Shown: positions 58,140 to 64,000 of the stretch, in pieces | Numbering within the stretch: position 1 is the first letter of the stretch | Layout of the letters: every line of letters starts with the position of its first letter | Source of the DNA: Escarpia spicata | Lineage: Eukaryota > Annelida > Polychaeta > Sabellida > Siboglinidae | Assembly (NCBI GenBank): GCA_963995525.1 | Contig: OZ023214.1 | Span: 36,834,352 to 36,898,351 of the forward strand | Direction of reading: 5' to 3' | Length of the DNA: 64,000 bases | Notes under the pieces: model-generated | Seen by the model: the letters and a program-made list of their open reading frames with translations, nothing else | Told to the model about the DNA's origin: nothing | The model's database searches: none | Program-made: the position numbers and the translations under genes

Positions 58140-59330
58140 TTACAATTTGATATACAATTTTATTTCAGCACAGAAAAATAGTACTCGTACCCATCCATCG
58201 TCAAAGTACTCGTACTCATGAAAATGTACTCGGCCCCAGGTCTGGTCAGGTGACAGAAAATATAACCAGATGCAGTGCTCTTGCCCACGAAACATGAACA
58301 AGTTTAAGATCCAAGACGCTATGGGGTGACAGAAAATATGGACATGATGTTGAAATGCGCGAATGACTTCTCTGTCAGAGCTGACCCACGACTTTGGCAT
58401 GGTTACTAAGAGCAATGTCATGCACAAATGGGCACGTGATGAGTACCGAACTTGCAGCCATCCAGCAAGACCTGGACAGTAAGTTGAAAGTACTGAAGGG
58501 ACATTAAACGTATGGGACACTGATGGACGGATCATGAGCATACTTTTGCCATTAGTGGTGTAGACCTGCAGTAATCGTTTGAATACATTTTTTGTGATAA
58601 AAATGTTGCGTGTCTCCTTGAAAGTGTTCTCGAAAAATGTTCTTGGATGTTGTTGAATCTGACGGCCAACTTTTTTGTATGAATTCAGCCTGGTATTATC
58701 TAGGCAACTATGTTACGTCAGCTAAACCTGCTCAGTACCATCGGCAAGCCCTGATGTCTTCCACATCAAATAGTAGTAAACATTTCTCAAACCAGTTTGA
58801 TCTATTACACACTTGAAAGGCCAAACTAAAGCAGACAGGGGATGACAGATGCAGAACAGTAGAAAGTACAAGTCTGAGACACCCATTCCTGGGTGCACTC
58901 TCTCAATATCAGCTTGTAGTTTTTGCTTTGCAAGACAAGACAACACCATTCAGTCCTGCAGTCAGAATGCCAGTGTGAACACACACAAAAAACAACTGTT
59001 GGTTGCAGTTTTGGATCGCAAAATTGCAACTTCCACACCAAGTAGTGAGAAGGTGATTTTAATGCGAGGTTTGAACGAATTTATAACTCACCAAACATAC
59101 AAGATTATCCCTAAATAGCACATGTAAATAACAATGCCAACCAGCACACTTTTGTACTCAACACCCATGACGACACATCAACAAACCTACTATATGAGTG
59201 TGCAAAACATCCCTCAATGTGCATTGCTAAGAAGACACCTTGTAAGCAATTCCACAGCAGGAAAACACAAGAACTACAACCTGGCAATGTTGGCATCTTA
59301 TCATGATGATACATTTAGTCAATCAGTAGC
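58140..59330. other. No supported exon; likely intron of the SLC38-like gene
   Basis: Long minus-strand frames at 58,140-58,541 and 58,826-59,041 do not resemble the missing SLC38 C-terminal segments and have no convincing splice pattern. Confidence 0.4.
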
Positions 59331-59336
59331 ACTTAC
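59260..59336 (-). repeat. Duplicated intron start (after exon D)
   Basis: Minus strand GTAAGTGCTACTGATTGACT, then AAATGTATCATCATGATAAG. It aligns with the first ~75 nt of the intron after exon C (59,899-59,975: GTAAGTGTGCAGATTCGCTA, then AGTGCATCATCGAGATAAG), including a shared GGTTGTAGTTCT further in. Confidence 0.65.
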
Positions 59337-59387
59337 CTTATCCACCTTACAACAAAGTACACAATGCTACACACGAGAGAAATAACA
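59337..59387 (-). CDS. SLC38-like amino-acid transporter, exon D (TM5 start)
   Basis: A 51-nt exon, acceptor ATTCTTACAG, donor GTAAGT at 59,336; phase 2 in and out. Joined to exon C it reads S-VISLVCSIVYFVVRWI, which corresponds to [20 protein letters not shown] in the family. Short and hydrophobic, so less certain than the other three, but phase and position both fit. The next exons (with the FQCH-type motif and the C-terminal helices) were not found downstream in the window. Confidence 0.6.
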
Positions 59388-59563
59388 CTGTAAGAATCGA
59401 GTAACCAAAGAAATGATGTTGGTTTTGGACTTATATACTGATGGTGTAGTACATTTTATATGCAGAGTAACATAAAATAGCAGAAAATTTGCATTCTATT
59501 ACATGAGGACCTAGCAAATGGGGATTCAAAATAATTGGCAAGTCAATTTAATGAAATACAGTG

Positions 59564-59740
59564 TACAGTAAAACCTCTCCATAGTGGACATCATTGGGAT
59601 TGCACAATATGTCCATTTTGGCTAGATTACCGCTATGCATAATAGTGGACAACTCAAACAAGTTATTCAGGACTTTCAAGTGTCCATTATAGACAATGGC
59701 TCACTTTGGACAGGTGACCGTTAAGGTAAGTTTCGCTGTA
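59564..59740. mobile_element. MITE-like element (TACAGTAAAACCTC termini)
   Basis: Starts TACAGTAAAACCTCTCC and ends GGTAAGTTTCGCTGTA, imperfect inverted termini of about 16 bp, 177 bp in all, no coding. Repeated GTGGACA and TGTCCA words lie inside. Possibly TA-flanked. It lies in the presumed intron between exons C and D. Confidence 0.6.
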
Positions 59741-59975
59741 TTTATACTACCACCATGGTAGAGTACCGGCAAATCTATGTAGTGTGGGTCTTGCAAGAAG
59801 TAATCCAAGAAAATTCTTGTCTATGATGTTTTTTGTATATTTTCAGAATTTACCAAAAATATACCCCATTGGATACAGAACCATAGAGACACCTGCTGGA
59901 GAAGATGAGAACTACAACCAAGCTAAATGTTCCAGTCTTATCTCGATGATGCACTTAGCGAATCTGCACACTTAC

Positions 59976-60111
59976 CTGGCATATTTGAGGAAGTCGATTC
60001 TCTTTGGGAAGCAGAGAGGTAAGACAAACAACAGCGATGTGCTGACCATGGTGAAGCGTCGATTCATGTACCAATGTAGGCAGTAGTCCCCTCCGTAGGC
60101 AAACTTCAAAA
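59976..60111 (-). CDS. SLC38-like amino-acid transporter, exon C (TM4)
   Basis: 136 nt, acceptor TTTGATGCAG, donor GTAAGT; phase 1 in, phase 2 out, which joins exon B in frame (DI-F). It encodes FLKFAYGGDYCLHWYMNRRF, then SLLFVLPLCFPKRIDFLKYA. The family has WYTDRKFTI...LFILPLSIPREIGFQKYA here, so the match is clear. The acceptor was chosen because it alone gives the correct phase; an upstream TTTTTCACAG does not. Confidence 0.85.
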
Positions 60112-60367
60112 CTGCATCAAACATCAAATCATCAAGTCAGACAGAATGCATCCACTTGGTGCAAGGTTCTGTGAAAAATAGTATTCACCAGGCAAATGTC
60201 AGTGTGTACCAATCGAAGTTTAAGTACTTTTAAAAGACAGACAAAGTGATTCAGAAACCAGTTTCATGTTGATAATTTCCAAATACTTTGTGAAACACAA
60301 CACTAATTCCAGAATAGGCATTTCAATTCCAACAACATCTGCTTAGAAAGTCAGCAGTGTCGATAAA
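60112..60367. other. Intron 2 remainder, no gene
   Basis: Sequence between exon C acceptor and the minisatellite. No repeat or ORF supported. Confidence 0.5.
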
Positions 60368-60756
60368 GGCAGTTATTTCTTACATATGTCCCACTGGTTA
60401 CCAATGAAGATAGAGCATTATTTCTTACATATGACCCACTGGTTACCAATGACAACAAAGAGAGTCATTTCTTATATATGTCCCACTGGTTACCAATGAC
60501 AACAGTGAGAGTTATTTCTTACATATGTCCCACTGGTTACCAATGACAACAAAGAGAGTTATTTATTACATGTGTCCCACTGGTTACCATTGACAACAGA
60601 GAGAGTTATTTCTTACATATGTCCCACTGGTTACCAATGAAACAGTGAGAGTTATTTCTTACATATGTCCCACTGGTTCCCAATGACAACAGAGAGTTAT
60701 TTCTTACATATGTCCCACTGGTTACCAATGACAACAGTGAGAGTTATTTCTTACAT
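60368..60756. repeat. Exon-junction minisatellite, left part (~8.3 copies of 45-47 bp)
   Basis: Plus-strand unit TTATTTCTTACATATGTCCC, then ACTGGTTACCAATGACAACA and a GTGAGAG spacer. On the minus strand each unit reads TTGGTAACCAGTGGGACATA followed by T and GTAAGAAATAA, nearly identical to the end of exon B plus its donor. Unit 3 (ATATATGTCC) has lost its donor GT and unit 5 has GTAATA; the others keep GTAAGA. Confidence 0.95.
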
Positions 60757-60980
60757 CAGGGATGAGACAATCAGAGAAAAAAACGGAAATTTAGCTGTGG
60801 CCCACATTTCAGCCCGAGAGGACTGTCTCATCTAATGGAGGGGAGGGGGGGACTCCTCAGAGATATTTTTTATTGTAGACGACATATGGTTATTTTGAGC
60901 AATATTAAATAGAAAATCTTAACATTTCCAATAGCAAAAAAAAAGAACACGCACACATTGTCATAGTACTAACTCACTTG

Positions 60981-61665
60981 TTAATGATATTTTTTGCGCT
61001 GAACCCGAGTTGGCTGACGGGCAGCTGTCTCCTTGGCCAGCTTTGTCAAATCAGCCCGCTGGCATTGATGGGCCATTCTAGCTTTCTTCGTTGCCAGCTC
61101 ATCTGCTTCCTTAGCTTTGTACTTGGTGGCTGCCTTCGTCTTTGACATGTTCAGCTCAATTTTCTTCTCCTCCTTCATCTTTCCTTCCTCGGCAAGATGA
61201 ATGGAGTACATTTTGTATACACCTCTCGTGTTGTGAACGAGTCGACCAGTTCTGTTTGTGGAAGTCCTGTATAGCAGTCCCGTTGCTTGCCATGAGTGAG
61301 TACTTTACTGTCTGGGCAGTGTTGAATGTACTAACATTCTTTCTGGCAGTGACAGTATTCATGATGCTAGACATGTGACTAAAACACCCTTCCACTTGAG
61401 GACCATGAAAGCAGCTCATCATTGCAGCCACCAGTTTTGACAAGGTTGGGAACTTGCCAGTAGAGAATATGGTAGCCCACCACGAGTCCAATCTGGAACT
61501 TGTGGGTGCTTGTGGAAGTGTGTTGTCTACATGGAATCGGTGAACTTCTATGTGATACGCCCTCTGTTCAGGTTCTAATAGAATATTGGTGACCAGTGTG
61601 GGCAGTGCCAGCGTGTGTACTTCAATGCCTTCGATTCCCCTCTGACTGTAGCCTGTAGGATCCAA
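60981..61665 (-). pseudogene. hAT transposase C-terminal dimerisation part
   Basis: SSRLDSWWATIFSTGKFPTL, then LVAAMMSCFHGPQVEGCFSH and MNTVTARKNVSTFNTAQTVK. The W-x-x-x-F...FPxLSxL...CxxG..VEgxFS pattern is the hAT C-terminal dimerisation domain. The frame shifts near 61,215 into a Lys/Glu/Ala-rich basic tail (MKEEKKIELNMSKTKAATKY to QRKKYH) that stops at 60,981. Confidence 0.75.
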
Positions 61666-61689
61666 TCCGCATAGTTGACATCGGCCTCA

Positions 61690-61890
61690 CACCACAAACA
61701 GTAGGCTTTCCCTGGTGCTGATAATTTACTGATGAATATATCCAACATAGTGTCTCCAGCCGATCTCTCCAGCCACGCCTAATTCCACTTATTCTTGACA
61801 CTTTTCTCAATGTCCTTCACGCAACATTTGTCTTGCCGTACAACAAATTGTCGATTAACCAGTGTTCGAAAAAGATCGACATCTCCACAA
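61690..61890 (-). pseudogene. hAT-element N-terminal zinc-finger-like piece
   Basis: Minus strand: CVKDIEKSVKNKWN, a TAG, then AWLER, then MLDIFISKLSAPGKAYCLWC and EADVNYADW. The AYCLWCEADVNY segment supplies the Cys pair of a zinc finger found at the start of some animal hAT-like proteins. The expected His pair and the catalytic region are missing, replaced by a direct join towards the dimerisation part. Confidence 0.5.
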
Positions 61891-62225
61891 AATACATCGT
61901 CGTTTCCAATTGGTCCGCTGCTTTTGTGCGCGCACTTCGAAAGCGCTGAAGCGAACAGCCGCAGAACTAAGGGTTTTACTTCACAGATTCACGGGTTCGG
62001 TTCCGTCTCTAATCGCCAGGCAGCATCATTAACACGTGGCGACACCCGGTGAATGGATGGTTAACTCAATCCGCAGATAGATCGTCAGTGAATTGTCCAG
62101 GATTTTATATGCCCTACCCCCCAACATTCATTTTTTCTCCCCGGATTTACATGATTCACAAAAGTGATCTTTGGAGCAGTATAAAAACCGGAATTCCGGC
62201 AAAAACAGGAAATTTCTCATCCCTG

Positions 62226-62459
62226 TTACGTATGTCCCACTGGTTACCAATGACAACAGTGAGTTATTTCTTACATATGTCCCACTGGTTACCAATGACA
62301 ACAGTGAGTTATTTCTTACATATGTCCCACTGGTTACCAATGACAACAGTGAGTTATTTCTTACATATGTCCCACTGGTTACCAATGACAACAGTGAGAG
62401 TTATTTCTTACGTATGTCCCACTGGTTACCAATGACAACAGAGAAGAGTTATTTCTTAC
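62226..62459. repeat. Exon-junction minisatellite, right part (~5 copies)
   Basis: Continues the same unit after the hAT insertion and abuts the genuine exon B end at 62,460. Two copies carry TTACGTATG in place of TTACATATG. Confidence 0.95.
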
Positions 62460-62658
62460 ATATGTCCCACTGGTCGCCAATGATGATGAAGAAAGTGATG
62501 CAGGTTCCGAAGCAATAGATCACAATCACAACGGCACATGTCATCTGAACTCCCTTGCCGCACATTGAGTACACAACATCCTGGTAGGTGGCGCTGTGGT
62601 GCACCGCTGAGCAGTAGACCAGGATGAGCAACGAACCAACAATGAACACCATCAGCAC
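62460..62658 (-). CDS. SLC38-like amino-acid transporter, exon B (TM2-TM3)
   Basis: 199 nt, acceptor CCATGTTTTAG, donor GTAAGA at 62,459; phase 0 in, phase 1 out. It encodes VLMVFIVGSLLILVYCSAVH, then the conserved ATYQDVVYSMCGK and YCFGTCITFFIIIGDQ. The family motif is TYQEVV...CG...FGTCIAFLIIIGDQ, so this is a well-conserved, uninterrupted exon. Its last 20 or so bases and its donor are the source of the minisatellite that fills the following intron. Missing the true donor would read into CKK and a TAA. Confidence 0.92.
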
Positions 62659-62775
62659 CTAAAACATGGAATTGCTGTAAAAGTCTGTTGTCCACTAAAG
62701 GTAGAACAGCTTTTACATACTTTCTGGCAAGACAAAGCAACTTAGTAAATATACAAGCAGGCCCCAGTATGAACT

Positions 62776-63064
62776 ATCATAATGACTTAAGTATTAGGAC
62801 ATGTTTTGGGCATTCTAAAAATCTACAAAAATAATTATTTTCTGCACTGTATGTTTTCAGACGGCTTGGACAACCGTCAGTGATTTAGTGATTGTGCCAT
62901 AAAGTGCACAGGAGCAACTAATGTGTCCTGAGCCGAAATATAAGTATGTACTCAGACACTATTTTTTCGAGCCGCCTAAAATTCTATAAAACTGTTGTAC
63001 TGTATGTTTTCGGACAGCTGAGAATTTAAGTATTTTAGGTGTCCGAATACAGTCATTATAGTAA
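62776..63064. mobile_element. Possible MITE in SLC38-like intron
   Basis: ATAATGACTTAAGTATTAGG at 62,779 is roughly the inverse of CCGAATACAGTCATTATAGT near 63,044. CTGTATGTTTTC-GAC also recurs inside (about 62,848 and 63,001). About 280 bp, non-coding. Imperfect ends, so tentative. Confidence 0.4.
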
Positions 63065-63277
63065 TGCTCCACCCAATCATGACATAAACTAATAGTGACG
63101 ATTGATGCTAGATAAACACAAACTGGGAACAATCAACACAGCATGTATACATTTTGTAACTATGTACATTAAATGAGCAAAAGTAGCACTACAAACAAAG
63201 GTGGCACTGATTCACTAAAAGGCTCCAAACTGGAGACATTATTTTGAACAATCAACCTAACTGTGTGCGATGCTTAC

Positions 63278-63405
63278 TGCTTGCATGAGAATGGCAACGA
63301 GCATTCCACCGGACTGGTCAAAGGCCGCTGGAAAGTTGAGGAGACCGGCTCCCAGGCCCGCGTTGACCACCAGGAAGACAGATGCATACCAGGATGACCC
63401 GGCAC
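63278..63405 (-). CDS. SLC38-like amino-acid transporter, exon A (TM1)
   Basis: 128 nt on the minus strand between acceptor CTTGTCTGCAG and donor GTAAGC, entering in phase 1 and leaving in phase 0. It encodes GSSWYASVFLVVNAGLGAGL followed by LNFPAAFDQSGGM. The GLGAGLLNFPAAF stretch is the broken first transmembrane helix of the SLC38/AAAP (Aa_trans) family, which lines the substrate and sodium site. It is closest by memory to SNAT7/SNAT8, which carry glutamine and related neutral amino acids across lysosomal or plasma membranes. The N-terminal exon(s) would lie beyond 63,405 and were not recognised. Gene symbol left blank since SLC38A7 and A8 cannot be separated here. Confidence 0.88.
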
Positions 63406-63795
63406 CTGCAGACAAGACAGACGGGTCAACATTGTACCCATGTGTAGCAACTGTACACTCAGCTACAAAAAAATGTGTCACTAGAATACAATGCTTGACG
63501 GCTATCAACAAATTATCATAATAAAATATTCATTATAATTACGGAATATACTTACAATGCAACATACCATAAACGTAATTTCAACTGCATTGTATTAGTA
63601 TGAAATTGTTACACTGCAGTCATGCCTAGCTAGATTATGAGGACAAACCCATGAATTGCCACAAATCATTCATGTTTTGTTTTAAGTGCTTTGGTTCACT
63701 TGCATCTGCTACATCCACATTTTCCATTCTGGGTTGTTTTCATTTTGATTAGATATCTTACTACTAGGCTGCCATGCAGAAAATAGACACAAGCA
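63406..63795. other. Intron or intergenic, no gene
   Basis: Sequence upstream of SLC38 exon A. The first coding exon was not recognised here. Confidence 0.4.
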
Positions 63796-63799
63796 CCAA

Positions 63800-64000
63800 C
63801 AATGAAGCATTTGTTAACAACCTAATATGCCAGCACTCAGCAAGTGTACATAGGAGAGCAACTAAAATGATACCAAAACTGAGGGATCTTAGTTACGAAA
63901 TACGCCTAAAAGAATGTGGTTTAACAACACTAGAGACCAGGAGATTGAGAGGAAATCAGATAGAAGTGTATAAAATAATGAATGGTTATGAAAATATTGA
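63800..64000 (+). pseudogene. Non-LTR retrotransposon reverse-transcriptase C-terminus, cut by window end
   Basis: Open frame with SASVHRRATKMIPKLRDLSY, then EIRLKECGLTTLETRRLRGN and QIEVYKIMNGYENI. RRATKMIPxLRxLSYExRL...TLExRRxRGDxIExYKI is the conserved tail after the reverse-transcriptase domain of many animal non-LTR elements (CR1/jockey-like). The typical catalytic part would lie upstream and is absent here, so this is a 5'-truncated copy, as usual for LINE insertions. The rest lies past 64,000. Confidence 0.8.

Larger units (their letters stand above)
60757..62225 (-). mobile_element. hAT-like DNA transposon, 1,469 bp, internally deleted
   Basis: Perfect 11-bp inverted termini: CAGGGATGAGA at 60,757 and TCTCATCCCTG at 62,215-62,225. 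It interrupts one unit of the 46-bp minisatellite. The flanks are TTACAT on the left and TTACGT on the right, an apparent 6-bp duplication with one mismatch; hAT elements normally duplicate 8 bp, so subfamily and exact duplication are open. The coding strand is minus: a zinc-finger-like start and a C-terminal dimerisation domain, with the central catalytic part missing. Confidence 0.88.

Noticed and set aside
58140..58541. Minus-strand 133-codon ORF as a further SLC38 exon
   Set aside because: No similarity to the expected FQCH or later helices, and no fitting acceptor/donor pair with the needed phase.
62128..62391. ORFs with repeated peptides over the 46-bp minisatellite (both strands)
   Set aside because: They are products of the tandem repeat's length being read through; the functional reading is the exon-junction copy, not a repeat protein.

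Overview
The window is animal (metazoan) nuclear DNA. It is AT-rich, has spliceosomal introns (GTAAG donors, pyrimidine-tract/CAG acceptors), and carries animal gene families together with relics of piggyBac, hAT, pogo/Tigger, Harbinger-type, DUF7869, DUF6729 and non-LTR elements. This mix is typical of aquatic invertebrates such as molluscs, cnidarians or lancelets. I cannot name the species. No bacterial operons, rRNA, tRNA or CRISPR were seen.

Region 1 (1-28,735) is a long tandem satellite. Its higher-order unit is about 4.04 kb (long-short-long monomers of roughly 1.55, 0.96 and 1.53 kb), repeated six times up to 24,095 and then disordered. The monomers appear to be built from gene pieces: two versions of an exon for the C-terminal half of a death domain, and a short charged coiled-coil exon. 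Splice signals and symmetric intron phases are still visible. A 1.17-kb element with a TA target duplication sits in one monomer (25,031-26,201).

Region 2 (28,736-44,645) is a second, composite array with units of about 2.9 kb. Each unit carries a full-length copy of the same death-domain C-half exon, then a pogo/Tigger helix-turn-helix exon fragment ending in AATAAA, then a run of about 405-bp repeats, then (in most units) an antisense 243-bp exon-like block. The 405-bp repeat contains an exon-like piece resembling the N-terminal half of a death domain. The two arrays thus look like amplified debris, or a still-expressed reservoir, of one death-domain gene family.

Region 3 (44,646-58,100) is low in genes. 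It holds several short tandem duplications, a broken piggyBac transposase, a roughly 105-bp inverted repeat enclosing a promoter-like CRE/CCAAT/TATA cluster, a DUF7869 transposon-type pseudogene with a 38-bp minisatellite in its proline-rich hinge, a Harbinger-type Myb/SANT remnant, a DUF6729-type pseudogene, and a second DUF7869 C-terminal fragment.

Region 4 (59,300-63,405, minus strand) holds four phase-consistent exons of an SLC38 (SNAT7/8-like) amino-acid transporter, the one convincing host gene. Intron 2 of the four is filled by a minisatellite whose unit is a copy of the exon-2/intron junction, donor site included. A 1.47-kb internally deleted hAT element has inserted into that minisatellite. 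The window ends inside a non-LTR retrotransposon reverse-transcriptase tail.
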